NCBI GenBank assembly: GCA_000181795.3
Contig: CM012953.1
Span: forward strand, 12,314,102 to 12,378,101
From: Trichinella spiralis
Taxonomy: Eukaryota; Nematoda; Enoplea; Trichinellida; Trichinellidae
Direction of reading: 5' to 3'
Length of the DNA: 64,000 nucleotides
Below, piece by piece: positions 32,973 to 45,597 of this stretch. The notes under the pieces were generated by a model that saw nothing but the letters and a program-made list of their open reading frames with translations, did not search any database and was not told the origin of the DNA. The position numbers and the translations under genes are program-made. Every line of letters starts with the position of its first letter. Position 1 is the first letter of the stretch.

Positions 32973-35079
32973 TTTTCAGCTCGCCTTTTTTAAAACCTTT
33001 CCTCCCCACCCCCTTCCTTCTCTATTCTGTGGAAATCTATTCCATTATCAACAATCTGACAAACAATCGTCGACTGATAGCAACATTTGTCCAATCGCTT
33101 AACTCGCTATCATTCCCAAACACTGCTATCATTAATAAGCAGTACTGGCAATAATATATCAACTTTTGGAAATGATAATTTTTCTTCAAAAAACAGAGAT
33201 GCCATTGTTAATATTTTCCTCTAAAATCTAATATACTTTATTTTTATCAACTGCAATTATAGAATATCATAATTGTGGAAATAATTTATCTGTTTGATGC
33301 AAAGAATTTTTATCATCACAGTGTTTTATTTATTATCTGCATTATTATTATCAGCAGTTGTCATGTATGTAACTTTAGTAAAATTGAACTAATGTCAATT
33401 GCAATGGCTAACCTGCAAAAAGCAGGCTGTTTGTTTGAACAAGATTTGCAGCATGTATAAAAATAGTCATGATGTAGCAGATTTAAAAGTAATTTCATTT
33501 TCCTGTATGTCTGGTGCTTGTTCGACGGCAGATTGCAGCCATTCTCCATGTATACGCATTTCGCTGCAGTTTGTTCTATTCAACTCATAAGCATCACCCG
33601 GAATGAAAGTTGACCGTTGCGTCAAGCTTCGCAATGGCTGAATTAGGTGCACAGATTTTTAGTGTGTTTGCAGAGGACTAGTGGTTATTCAATTTGTCTC
33701 AGTACTGCTGTCTTTTATTTTGGGATAAGGCTGAAACGTTATTTTGGGATATTTTTCAAAGAATATGCAGTTTTAATTGCTAGCGCAGTAAGAAGTTAGT
33801 TAATCAGTGAAATTCTTGTTTGTTGAATGCAATCAGCTTTCACTTTAGCAGAGAAATTGTTTTCTTCAGCGCGCGCTTTAGATTTCATTTTTGCCTGCTG
33901 TTGCTGTCAGTTTGGCCATCTCATTGCCTTAGATGTTCACTAATGATTTACTACTATGATGTACATGATTTTCACATGAAATCAATATGTATTTTTTGAA
34001 TTACTATAATAGAGTTAATGAAAAAGTTAATTCAAAGCACATTTACGTGATAGAACATTTAAAATATGATGAATATTCCATATTCCATGTGAGATCAACT
34101 TTAAATTCAGTTTATTTCCTCTCATCATCCCGTGAGTCCTCACGTATTAGAATAATTCTGACACGAAACATGTTTTTTTCAAAGTAAAATTAGTTTATTC
34201 ATTTCATATCAGAAATCCACTATTTCATAGTTGTCATATATAGCAAAGAAATTTGAGAAGCAGGCTCACTGTAAAAGGACTGAAAATTTTGTTCATAATA
34301 TGGATCTGGTGGAGAAGGTTTTCAGATGAAATACATCTATAGATGATGTACTGTAAAAGAACGGGGCACCATTAAAGAAAGTTGCGTCACACGAAAACGC
34401 CAGCGTGGATTATCTATTTTTTGACTTGGCAGAAAAGTTACACTAATAAGTAACACGAAAAAAAACATATTATATAAGTGCATCATGTTTGCAAATACTA
34501 ATATGAAATAATTTTAATCAACATAAAATGCAAATTCAAAAAAATTGTTTGATAAACTCAATTTATTTAAAAAATATGAATACAGTATATTTCATAAGAA
34601 AACCTGAAAATCCACAGTATTGCAGACTTCGTGCTTAATTTGGCTTTTTGAAATAAGGATCATTATTTCTCATAAACGAAACTTCTGCTGTGTTACTTTT
34701 TAAATAAAGAAAGAAATACCGTGAACAGTTCGTGATCAGTTTTTTGCTTTCTTAAATACAAATAACAAGCACAACTTGTTGTCCAAATCTGTGAAAGATA
34801 TTTTCAAAGCGTCGTGCCAGAGGAGGTGAGTGAGAGACTTAATTTTTCTTCAGTGTTGCTTATTAGCGACTAATAAATTTTTATTTTTTGGTGGAGAAGT
34901 ATAAAAAAGAAATATAAACTATTGGCAAAATGCCAAAATTAATAGTCTACTGAAACTGCTGCAAGGCAGTTTTGTAACAATTCAAGACGTTGCCTTATGT
35001 TTGCCTTATGTTGTTGTCCATTTAGGTTGTTTTTATTTATTTGTCAGTTGTTGCTATTCTGTTCCATTTCAACTTCGGC
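32973..35079. promoter_or_regulatory. 5' region of the PRORP-like gene (copy B)
   Basis: Counterpart of 29234-31333, with sparse substitutions. No gene is supported. Confidence 0.4.
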
Positions 35080-37070
35080 ATGGATCCAATATCCTGCCCT
35101 GGTTCCAATTTTCCATATTTATGCGAAGCGATCCATGCGTTCATTTTGCGTAATAAGAACATGTCCAATGATCAGTGGCAGAAGTTTAGAATAAAGCTGT
35201 GGGATATGACAGATAAGGAAAGCACGGTTGATTGTGCAATTTTGAAAACACTGCAAATGAAATCCCTCTTCCAGCATGGAGTTTCTTATATCCGATACTT
35301 ATTCACCATTGGCTTGCACGATGTATATACCGTCCAATATGCAGTGCTTGTTTTGGAACATTGTTATTTGAACAGTTTTGAACATTTCGACTTAGAGCTG
35401 GCCATTCAACTTATGAACCATGTCCTTTCCATGGATAAAAGCTTTCCAAAATTTTTCACGGAGCAGAAGGCGATCGTTTTATGTTTATGTGGAAATTTCA
35501 AAGAATGTTCATCCATGTGGTCCACAATTTCGAACCGTTCGATCGAATGTCGCGTGATTAGCATATTTTTCATTGCCGCCTGTCGATACGAAAAGGCCCG
35601 TTGGATTTGGTCTTTGGAAATAGAGGGTCCGTTCACTTTGAGCGCTTCATGTCACATGGAGATGTTGAAATATTTGAAAGTGGTGCTTCAGAAGAATGGT
35701 GAATTGGAAAGTTTGAAAGAATTGGACAGTTATGTGGAATTTTACGACCGAAGTCAGTGCTTAACTTTCGACGAATCTACCGTTGAATTATTCAAAAATT
35801 ATTTTGCAAGGTAATATATTTCACTTAATTTGATGAAAGGTTATAACACAGGGGTTTTACAGTTTTTATTTGATGCTGATTATAAATATGTTTAGATTTT
35901 TTAAAATAATTATAACAACGTCAGTTTTAAATTGAATAAAATACGGTTGAATTCTATTTTTTCGTCAAGTTTTCCAAAAATCAAATGGGCAGTCGATTGC
36001 GGAATCGTAACAGACGACGGTTGTTGTTCTTGTTGCGGTGGTCGTTTGAAGCAGTTGACAGTGTCGGATGAAGATTTCGACTCGATGAAAGAAGAGGCAT
36101 TTCGAGGAGTTCGCTTTCAAAGTCTTGCAAAAACATTTGCCAGTTTTCGACAGTTTGTTCACAAATAGAGTGAAAATATTGCATATGCAAATGAGCTGTT
36201 TTTATTGCAATTTAGATTTTTGAGTGAAAATGCGCCGTTTGACGTCGTGGTCGACGGATATACCACAGGTTCTCTTGGGGGCCCGGCCAGCAACGACGTT
36301 CAGTTGAAACGTGTAAAATTGAGAACAGAAAAAATGTTTCTTCAAATTCTACTCACTGTTTAGCTGTTTTTTTTGCTTTTCCTTTTATTTCAACAGATCG
36401 AGGATTTGATTCGTTTGTTGAAATCAGAGTTGAATTTCAAAAATGTTTTGCTTATTACGCGACAGCGTTTGATGCATTCCGATTTGTTGCATGAAATGGC
36501 AAAGCTTTATTCCGTTACCAATATGTACGTTGTTGTTTTTTGTTTTATTCATTTTAAAAATACTTCTCTCGTGATTTAATTGTCTCATTTCTTTTTTCAT
36601 ATGTAAATTTATTGAAAACAAAATAATTCTCTACATATACAATTGTGATGATGATGAAATTTGTAAGTGTAAATTTTTATCCAGATTTGCAAGTGATGCG
36701 TGTCTGATCGATGCTGCTTTAAATAGCGGCAAAGATTGTTACATTGTGAGCAGTGAAATGCCGAAATTGGTCTGGGATAAATTTAGTGACCAGTGTCGGC
36801 TTAATTTTTTACGTTGGAAAGAGATGCGATGGATTTGCAGCGACCATGCAGATCTGAATTCCTCACATCAGAACACGCTTCAGGTAAGTAAATTTGTTAT
36901 TTTCTGTGAAAATAAAATGATGATTGTTGTTGAAGATGCCGAAACCACTGTGCCCCAATGCGGAGAAGAATGGTGATCACGGATATCACTTTCGTTTTGT
37001 GCTCACTGGAAATGACGATACTAATAACAAGACGAAAAATATTATGTGTGTTCGAATTTTAAAGGAATAA
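35080..37070 (+). CDS. Protein-only RNase P (PRORP/MRPP3-like), probably mitochondrial
   Basis: Proteinaceous RNase P removes 5' leaders from precursor tRNAs. Six exons (35080-35810, 35970-36152, 36216-36312, 36397-36524, 36685-36883, 36936-37070) sum to 490 codons plus a stop. Exon 1 encodes the helical repeat region. Next comes the zinc-site half CCSCC and the start of the NYN metallonuclease domain, with APFDVVVDG, NVLLITRQRLM, then FASDACLIDAALNSGKDC, and FLRWKEMRW. The zinc site is completed by GYHFRF and NIMCVRI. The family's adjacent Asp pair appears here as Ser-Asp, and the last catalytic Asp (before MRDH in relatives) aligns with Glu or Ser. The donor of exon 2 is the weak GTTTGT. 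No clear mitochondrial presequence is visible. The fold assignment is good; activity is uncertain. Confidence 0.82.
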
Positions 37071-39816
37071 TTTAATTTGCTGTTTATTATTTTAGTACTT
37101 GGGGAATTATTGTGTCTTCCTTTTTTGTTTTCAAAGTTTCACTTGAAATATTTTAATTTTAATAAATCGACAGTAAATTCAGATAAGCTTAGTTCAGTCA
37201 TATATCATCTGAGCAGCAGCTCAACGTCAGTCGAAAGCGTTTGCTGAACAATTACAGACAAATGTGAAGATAACAATAGAAAATTCTTTATAGACCTTTT
37301 ACAAGCCAAAAGCGAGCTTGATCAAGTCCAACAAACCTCTCAAACCGTCTTGCAAATCAGCGACTGTTTGCAACTGATCTGATGAACGATATCTACAAAT
37401 GGATTGCAGAATACGCTATTAACATTTTGATAAGGGAGACGCTTGGATTTGTATTTTTATAAATGTAAAGAAACACATTGTGATACTTGAAATAAAGAAA
37501 TGGAAACTTGAAAAGATATTCAAATGTATCATCAATAGCGTATGTTCGTTATTTATTTGTTTATTCGATATTGCTTTTTAAGCATATTTTTATAAAAGTT
37601 ATTTGTAATGACCATAAATATTAAAACAAGTTATTTATGAAAAGAAATTCCAAGTGCTTTGAATAAATTGAATTTTAAGCTGTTTATTTACACAAAAATG
37701 AAACAGAAGCAGAAGATGTGCCAGTTTACTTGGATGCGCAACAGTCAAGTATGACCAACTGATAAATTTGTACACGTTTTTCGACGTTTCATGTGCACTG
37801 CTGCAGATCCTACAGTTTGACAATTGTTGCATATGCTGAAAAGATTTTGAAATAATGAATTATATCGAAATTTATTACGGAAATGATCCTCATAATGCGA
37901 TGGTTGCTGCGCATTGTTCATCCAATCAATCGTCTTTCAAGACTCCTTTCAAAAGATCAATAAAAATTTAAGCAATCGCGTGAAGCGTAGATTTGAAAAG
38001 AAAGTCAGCAGGATTTGTTTAGAAAGTGAACAGTATCCAGAAACTAAAGTAAGAAAATCACATTGCTGTTGGCCACCACTTTACTGACAGTTAATTCAGA
38101 CGGGCAGCTTAGTAGCATTGCTTTAATACTTTTAGTTGCAGTGCACGATTGACGAAAGACTGCTGCTTTAGAATGTACATCGTGCAGATATGAGGACCTA
38201 TTATTTACACAGAAGGTTAGCATAATCAGCTGAAAGAGATAGTGGGAGAACATCAGCTTGAACTTTTCGAACTCCAGCATCTGTTGATCACAGAGCAAGA
38301 TGCAATGTGCAATGTGACTCTAACAGATACTATTAGAAAACGTTGTCCCTGATCACTTAAGGTTAGTAACTGTTCCCGGTAGAAAAACACAGTCATTGTC
38401 CCGATATATAGTTGGATACTTCTGCTGTCGGTATACGACAGAGCTCCTCTCAGTTCTATCCCACACACCGCATGAACTGATCATTTACCTTTTACGTAAT
38501 AATTTCATTATATATTCCATTCATGTATTTCACTATTTTTTAAATATCATTTTATTGTTGATATTTTTTGATGTTTTGTGTTGTTCACTGTTCTTGTTGT
38601 TGAATAATGAGTTGTCTTTTCAAAAACATCAAATGGTACAAGCAAATCTTCATACTAGAAAATCTCATCAGTTGATTGACTGTTTTGTCGTGTTGTATTG
38701 ACTGATTTTTAATATTAACTTCCCATATGGCCTTATTATCAATGAAATACATAACAGTATCAGATCATTAAAAATTATGAAACGCACATCAACTAAAATA
38801 TAAAAATATAGAAGTGAAAACAATACTGCTATGGATTTAAAAACAGTGTTTCTATTTATATGTGAACAATTTAAACTTCATAATGCGTGAATAAATAATT
38901 TCAAGAAAATTCAGAAATATTGAAAATTCAATTTTAAAGTTATGAAAATTGTAAAAGAAATTATTTTGACAAATGAAACCTGAAATACTGCAGCCATTCA
39001 CAATAATGAGTTATAAGCTAATGAAACATTAAACATTTTTTGGCTAATAAAATCTCGAGTCGTAGAGACCAATAAAAAGTATATATGCAAGAGTGAATCA
39101 CACTAAAAGCATTTTGAGCCAGTGAGCAAATAGAGCTAATGAAAAAATTAGTTGAGTTAGAGCACATGGGAATAACTAAACAAGTGATAATAATGAAAAC
39201 TAAAAAGTAAAAAAAATCACAAATATATAAAAAAGAGGAAAGCTAAAATGGTGGAACCTTAACAAGTAGTAGGAAGGTCATTATATCAATGGTATCTAGC
39301 CAATCAAGGCTCAAAAAATCTGACCACTCAGAGAGAGACTCCAGAGTTTTATATGTGCTCACATTGTATGTTACTGTCATTTAAAACCCCAATATTGGTA
39401 GTGAATATCAGTTTCGAATTTGAATTATAATTTATTTCATTAAATATTTTACTGCAATACTAACGCAGATGTATATTTAATACTTTATTATTGATCATAC
39501 TGTAAGGCAAACAATTTGTATTGTTATAGAATAACCATTTTGTCAGATGAATTAAAAATTGTTTTTGAAAGTTAGGTTGGAAAGTTTAGATTGATCAAAC
39601 ATTTTTTTCAAAATACTGATTTTTGTTTTTTCATCGTAAAATGTGTTGAATTAATTTCAACCTTATTGTTTTACTTTTTTTCATTTGCTTTTCATTTTAT
39701 CGTTTTCTGTTCTTTTTATTATTTATTGAATTATTATGGTAGATAGCGCAAAAATTAAAACTAAAATGAAACAAAGAAAAGTTTTTAAATAAAGTGGTCA
39801 TTTGTTATAGTGTAAA
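37071..39816. other. Intergenic region with exon-like fragments
   Basis: 2.7 kb without a supported gene. Two short open stretches, about 37209-37265 (EQQLNVSRKRLLNNYRQM) and 37304-37382 (AKSELDQVQQTSQTVLQ), have less AT-biased composition and read like helical protein, but each ends in a stop and I could not join them. AATAAA signals occur near 37160 and 37491. The rest is AT-rich and shows nothing. Confidence 0.35.
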
Positions 39817-40252
39817 ATGGCTTTGAGCTCTTCGAGTAGTAATACAGAAGATTCGGAGTAAGTGATCTGTAACAATATTTTGCTGTTAGTTTTAAACTTT
39901 TACAAATCTTTTAGCAATAGATTGCTGTATATTGATGAATTGACGGAGATAGTTCACACTGTTCAGTCTACAATTTTGCATCGTATTTATCGAAAAATGA
40001 AAATGAATAAATTACATAAACATCACAAGCATGGAATAAGCTCCTGCATTCAAGCGGTAAAAAATGTTAAAGAAGAAATGTAAGTGTTGACAGTTGTGAT
40101 TATTTGCTGTTTTCTATTTATTTATATTCAGATTAGTTGTTCTAATATAAATTTTTTGAGTTTGACATTTGCTGCTTTTATTTTCTAGTGAAAAAGGAGA
40201 CTCGAACAGCCTTTCAATGGCAAATGGTACTTGTTCAAAAACTGGCAGATGA
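39817..40252 (+). CDS. Small unrecognised 89-residue protein
   Basis: Three exons (39817-39857, 39915-40079, 40189-40252) with standard splice sites sum to 90 codons including the stop. The head is Ser-rich and acidic (SSSSSNTEDSD). The middle is a likely amphipathic helix (YIDELTEIVHTVQSTILHRI) followed by a His/Lys-rich segment (KLHKHHKHG), and the tail is polar. It has no signal peptide or membrane segment. The ATG lies seven bases after an acceptor-like tttgttatag. I do not recognise a family. It may be a small subunit of a larger complex, but nothing in the sequence shows this. Confidence 0.55.
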
Positions 40253-41874
40253 TAGTTATTTATTGAGCACATTTATTACTTTGTGTTAATCATGCTATTG
40301 CATAGCTCATTGTTTTATTCATTTTTTTATGATTTAATATTATTTATATTTATATTTATATTTATATGACAAATAACATCTTTTCGATAAGAATCTTGTT
40401 AGCACTTAAATACTGCCTTGTGAATTTACATTATCACTGTTGTTATTTAATTAAACAAATGAAGTCAAACTAGTAAGTTCTCTTTTTGAAAAAATGTGCG
40501 CCTAATTTATCATTGACGTTAAATAGTCGAATTATATCCACACAATAAGCTATCACACTAAAGTATTTGATGACAGTAAATCATAATTGCATAATTAAAA
40601 AAGCAAAAATAATCACGTCCTTAAAGTTTAAAGTTTGCTGCTCATGCTCACCTGTGATACCAATGAATGAAAAACTTCATAAATGGTAATGCCCAGTGAT
40701 TCAATGCAAAATTCATAATCATGATTCATAATAAAAAAGATCTGTAATTAACTTTTCATTGTTTTTAAAGCGGGGTTTATTTTAATAGCTTGAATGAGAC
40801 CGTTTAATTTTTATAAACTAATGTTTATGATTTGCTGACAGTTACAATTTTTATGTACTTCACGTACAGTTAGGTAGATTCAAAATTACTTTGAAATCAG
40901 ATGAGATGACATAAAAAGACAGATGATGTTGAATTTACATTTATTGAATGTAAAAGCTAATATCATTTATGATGACTAGATTGAATCTGCTAATTGTGGG
41001 TGTATCACAGTGCAGATCTAACAACAGTTGTTTGCTTTTCAAAATTTGCAAATTTATGTGAAACCGAGATAAAGCGTTTCCCACTCAAAATATGTAAAGC
41101 GAACGTGAACACATAATTTAGCATATAAACTTTGTGCAGTCTGCTGTATGTGTCACAGTTTTGAAACATTTCTCGGAAAATCAATTCCACTGGTGATGCA
41201 TATTAAGAACAACAAATAATAAGAACGAATGATTCTGAAATTTTTTGTCTATTTCAAATGTTTATTCAATAAGTTGTTACAAAATTGCACAGCATGATAC
41301 GATAAATATTCTTTCATCACGAACTGCAATATCACCTAAAATTCATTCTCCTTGTCATTGGATCTGAAAATTTTTCCATAACACATTTTATTATGGAGTC
41401 CCATTTAAACATTTAAAGCGCATTAGCGCACTCAATTCAACTACAATCCAATTAAACGGTCGACAGCAATTTTACTCCATAAAATACAAATCAAAATCAG
41501 TCATTTCTTTTCAGTTTGGCCAAAGTTTTATAACAACAAACAAAAAAATCGGTCTACTAGACCATAATGATAAGTTATAAATTTCAAAAACAAAATTTCA
41601 GAATTTGAGTTTTCACCAAAAAACGCTGCCGTCTTTCCATTGGTTTACTGTCATTTAAACGAACGAAGCATACATATAGTTGTCCCAGAAAAATCACTGT
41701 TATTTACTGTCAAGAAAAACACAAAAATGTGATAACGTACTATTCGAAAAAGTACAAACAATGTAGCAAATTTATAAAATGCACAATTAATATATACTGA
41801 AATTGTTTACAGTCAAAGCAAAACAAAAGCTTGGATTAATCAAAATTATTACTTATGGCCAATACTGAAAAAAT
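40253..41874. other. Intergenic between convergent genes
   Basis: 1.6 kb, AT-rich. It likely includes the 3' UTR of the RNF126-like gene on the minus strand. No gene is supported. Confidence 0.45.
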
Positions 41875-42645
41875 TCAATCCAAATCCACGATAGGATCCC
41901 ATGCATCAGATGTAGTAGGACCAGAGTGTGAAGCAGCTCTTGCTCGAGACTGCCGATTTTCGCGAGGTTTGATGCGCTTTCGACAAACTGGGCAGGTGTT
42001 GTGCAGCTGAAGCCATGGCACTATACAGTCGCCATGAAAACGATGACTACACGGTAAAAGTCGACAAACATCACCTTCTTCAAACTCTTCAAAACATACA
42101 GAACACTGGGAATGGTTTTGACACATTTCTTTAGACATCACCTCACTCGGAAGTCCGTCAATTTGCTCACGGCTTAACGGTGGCGGACCACCTTCAAACT
42201 GATTCAACACTTGAGTAACAAAGGCATCAAATCCCATACCGGTTAATTCATCGTCAACATTTGCATTCAAAAAGAAAGGTAGCTGAAAAGGAGTGCCAGA
42301 TCCATACGACACATGCACTTCAAATTCACCATTGTTTGTCAAATTATGAATGAGATTGTTTAAAAATGAACGCAAATAAGGTGATCGCCGAGTTCTTCCA
42401 CTTCCATGGCCAAGTGGCAGCCGAAAGTCCATTCCTTCGGTATTTTCCACTGATGGTGTATCTTCTGGATTACTTTCTACCTTTTCCAAAAAACCAAGAC
42501 CACAAGTTGGACATTTAAATTCTTCGTCCACTTCGTTGACGTGGCGAGAGCATTTATAACAATAGTACCAACTTGTAGTGGTAGAATTTTGCGAATTGGC
42601 AGAATTTTGTGCATCGGTATTTCTATTCGATCCTGAAGCATCCAT
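41875..42645 (-). CDS. RING-H2 E3 ubiquitin ligase, RNF126/RNF115 type
   Basis: A single-exon 256-residue protein. The N-terminal zinc ribbon has two CxxC pairs (YCYKCSRH about residue 29, [10 protein letters not shown] about residue 43), which in RNF126 binds client proteins and BAG6. The C-terminal RING-H2 (about residues 181-221) runs [26 protein letters not shown], then NTCPVCRK, with all eight zinc ligands present. The linker carries the family's [16 protein letters not shown] segment before the RING. The tail is rich in Arg/Ser. Known relatives act in quality control of mislocalised membrane proteins and in receptor trafficking; the role here is inferred from family. It lies divergently from the PH-domain gene 700 bases away. 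Confidence 0.92.
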   Translation of the reverse strand: MDASGSNRNTDAQNSANSQNSTTTSWYYCYKCSRHVNEVDEEFKCPTCGLGFLEKVESNPEDTPSVENTEGMDFRLPLGHGSGRTRRSPYLRSFLNNLIHNLTNNGEFEVHVSYGSGTPFQLPFFLNANVDDELTGMGFDAFVTQVLNQFEGGPPPLSREQIDGLPSEVMSKEMCQNHSQCSVCFEEFEEGDVCRLLPCSHRFHGDCIVPWLQLHNTCPVCRKRIKPRENRQSRARAASHSGPTTSDAWDPIVDLD

Positions 42646-43341
42646 TTCTAAAATATTTCTAAAAAAGACCTTGGAAGTCTACAAACATAAAACAAAAAAA
42701 AATATTTAGAACAATTTCAGAAACAAAAAATTCATGCAAAACACAATCAAAGACAGATACTTAATAGTAGCATTTACGCATCTTTAGTCACAGTTCATTA
42801 TATTAGAAAACAATTTACCTTCCAAAACAAAAACCAATTCAAAATTTACAAGAAAAATCGACTGCCAAAGAAAAAGAATGTGTGCTAAAGGCACACAGAA
42901 ATACTGTACCAACACAAGATACCTGTAAAAATAAGTAAGAATAATTTTGATTACTGTATTTAACCTTATTAAGAAATTAAAGTCAGAATGATTAGGAAGC
43001 ACTATAAAAATCAAATAAGTAATTAATAAAATTTTAAATTTTATATTTTTTTGAACAAAAATAAAATAAACTTTAATAAGTCGGTTTTTCTGGGTATTAA
43101 TTTACTAATTTGTATGCATCAGTTTAGCAATTTTAGTTTAAATAATTATTATTATAATATTTATATCATTAAATATAATTATTTTATTTAATTTTATACA
43201 TATAATTAATGTTTTTATATACACAATTATTCAGTATTATTTGAGCACTAATTGCAGTATTAAAATTGAACCTTATTTTCATTATATGTCATGGGTTTGT
43301 GTAATTTTCTTCAAAGTACTAAAACAAATTAGAAACCGTTG
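42646..43341. promoter_or_regulatory. Divergent promoter region
   Basis: About 700 AT-rich bases between the start codons of the RNF126-like gene (minus) and the PH-domain gene (plus). Individual elements cannot be assigned. Confidence 0.4.
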
Positions 43342-43827
43342 ATGATACTTCTTAACTGGAAAGAATTACAAATCCTCTCTAAAGATAAATCTTATGACGT
43401 CGTAGAAGAAGGATACGCTTATTATCGTAAAGTGAATTCGAATGAAAAGCTTGCTAAGCTTTTCTTTACGCTTAAAGCCAATTTGCTGTTCATTTTTTCT
43501 AAACATACAGATAAGCACCCTTTTGATGTTATATTACTTGAAGCATTTCATATAGACATATGTGAGAATATGTGCAATCGTATGATTCGTTTGATTCCTA
43601 AGGAAAATTCATCGAATTTGGGAATGCTAGAACTGGTGTTTCTGTCAAATGTTGAATGTGCACGTTGGATTAATGCTTTGACAGTGTCTTCTTGCTCAGA
43701 ACTTCTTTCAACTTTACGTATGTTAGAAGCGGAACTGGTAAACATTCCCTGTCTTTCCGAATCTTCGATAACTGGCACATCTTCGGTTTCCCTTAATATG
43801 CCCTGTGCAATAGCAGACGAGCATTAA
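43342..43827 (+). CDS. PLEKHJ1: PLEKHJ1-like PH-domain protein
   Basis: A single-exon protein of 161 residues starting at the ATG at 43342. The N-terminus NWKELQILSKDK resembles the start of PLEKHJ1 (NEKELQALSRQ). The PH fold follows with KLAKLFFTLKANLLFIFS, then FDVILLEAF for strand 4, and a C-terminal helix with CARWINALTVSS, which carries the conserved PH-domain Trp. The lipid-binding basic loop is weak, so phosphoinositide binding is uncertain. Function in relatives is poorly known. The PH assignment is stronger than the PLEKHJ1 assignment. Confidence 0.68.
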   Translation: MILLNWKELQILSKDKSYDVVEEGYAYYRKVNSNEKLAKLFFTLKANLLFIFSKHTDKHPFDVILLEAFHIDICENMCNRMIRLIPKENSSNLGMLELVFLSNVECARWINALTVSSCSELLSTLRMLEAELVNIPCLSESSITGTSSVSLNMPCAIADEH

Positions 43828-44560
43828 GAAAGCGAACGTGGTAACTTTGAAGCACGGCATTCAAGAATCCAAAAAAAATAAATTGATACATTTATTACAA
43901 AGTGATGTTAGCAATTTTTACCTGGCATAGTTTAATTGATTGTCAGTTTATGCTTGTGCCTGTCAATTATTAATGAGAAAGTAAAATAAATAACATTAGA
44001 AAGTTTATTTTTGATGAAAATAAGTGTCTCTTAAATTAACACCGAAGCAACAAAATATGTAAAAGAAACCTGATATATTTAAGGTTGTTTGAACGAAATT
44101 ATCTTTGAAGCATGAAAAAAATATACAAAGAGTAGCAGTACATATATTTAAAACAATCAATTGCCATAGCTGAATGTTGGATAAAAATTATCCATCTGAA
44201 ATCTGTAGAGTAGTTTAAATATATATGAACAGAGATTACTGTTATTGTAACAAAGATAGTATGGCAGTGTTGGAAAACAAAAAAAAATAAACTAGACCAT
44301 GTCGAATAAAAATAAGAATCTTCGCCATGAAGTATTTTAGCGTAGAAAAACTTTGATTTTTGAAAAATATATTAGTAGACCTACACTTCTATAGATTTTA
44401 GTTCATCGTTTAAGAATCCGAAGTGTTCTACGATGCAAACTTTATTTTTAATGCTAAATAATTCTCATTCGAGATCGTTATAGTTTTATTGATATAGTTT
44501 TTAGTTTTACAAGAAATGTAATGCGAATTTTTAAGTCTAGAAACAATGTGAAAAAGTTGT
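43828..44560. other. Intergenic region
   Basis: 3' flank of the PH-domain gene with AATAAA near 43878. Nothing else is supported. Confidence 0.5.
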
Positions 44561-44673
44561 GACAGCGGTGGGATTCGAACCCACGCCAGTATACACTGAC
44601 CAGAATGCTCAGCCCGCTGCTGCAGGAAGCTCACGCTTGAGTCTGGCGCCTTGGACCGCTCGGCCACGCTGTC
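44561..44673 (-). tRNA. tRNA-Leu (CAA) with a 30-base intron
   Basis: On the minus strand the acceptor arms GACAGCG / CGCTGTC, a D arm with GGCCGAGCGGTCC, and T arm GTGGG-TTCGAAT-CCCAC frame a type II tRNA with a long variable arm (TCAGTGTATACTG). The anticodon stem CCAGA/TCTGG is split after CTCAAG by about 30 bases, the canonical position after base 37. The anticodon is CAA. Introns at this site in tRNA-Leu(CAA) are widespread in eukaryotes. Confidence 0.94.
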
Positions 44674-45597
44674 TGTATTCCTAATTTCAAAAAATTTTAT
44701 ATATTCGTAACTCAAATGCAATGGCAATTTTTTTTGTTGAATATAAATAAATTTTATTATTATTAATTTTGTTTATAAACGCACATAAAATAATAATATA
44801 TTTATACACCTAGCAAGAAGGAAATTTATTAAAACGAATAAAAGTTGTTTGATTGAATTAATAAAATTTCTGCAACTTTAACTTACAAAATTATCTTTTA
44901 TTTGATGGAAATTTTAAAGTTACGGCTTATAAGTTTACTATTTCAATCTGCAGGAAGCTCCGCTTAACTATTTTGGATGACTGCTTATGCTGCATTTCCA
45001 TATTTATTTATAACTTTTATAATTTAACCATATCATTTATAAATTTTATAATTTATAACAAAAATGTCATATAATTTGTATGTTTTATTACTGCAAATGA
45101 TAATTTTATTTGTAGTTAGCGTTTTATTAATTTAAAAATTCATATACAACATTTTAATGTAAAATACAATTGATTTATTTAAATCACATTTTTAATTTTT
45201 TATTTGTCATATTTATTTTTGACATGTTCCATATAATTATAGTTATAAAGTAATTTGTGTTTATTTGTAAGTGTGCAACAATATTTTTTCCTAATTAGTC
45301 TGATATTTTATTAGATTTTTGTTTAAAAATAGTTTTAACACTAGTATTTCAATTTAATTTCATATCTTTAGTTTTTAAATAATAATTTTATGTTATATTG
45401 CGTTAATTTGCTGGAATTATTTTTAATTTTGCTTTAGATTTTGCAATGTTTACAACTGCCATGAAGTACTTGAACTTCTAAAAGCATTTTATCAAGTTTG
45501 TAAAGAAACTTGTGAGGTCAGCCAACATTACCAGAGGTCATGAGAACAAATAAAAAATCTCCGTCTCAGCTCAGAAACGTCTGTTATTTTGCAAAAT
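44674..45597. other. AT-rich intergenic region
   Basis: Very AT-rich. No gene is supported. A stretch with gaggtcagccaacattaccagaggtcatgag near 45514-45543 contains the direct repeat GAGGTCA. Confidence 0.5.

Larger units (their letters stand above)
32089..35833 (+). repeat. Direct duplication 2, copy B (3.7 kb)
   Basis: Second copy of 28358-32078. It begins right after the N run with a stretch rich in one-base insertions and ends inside the first intron of the PRORP-like gene, where it continues into unique sequence. Confidence 0.96.

Noticed and set aside
37600-39700. Possible protein-coding or mobile content between the PRORP-like and small genes
   Set aside because: Open frames here are short, on both strands and AT-biased. 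None carries a recognisable motif or consistent splice sites.
44428-44727. A minus-strand frame containing SVAERSKAPDSSV
   Set aside because: It is a translation of the tRNA-Leu gene sense strand, including its intron, not a protein gene.
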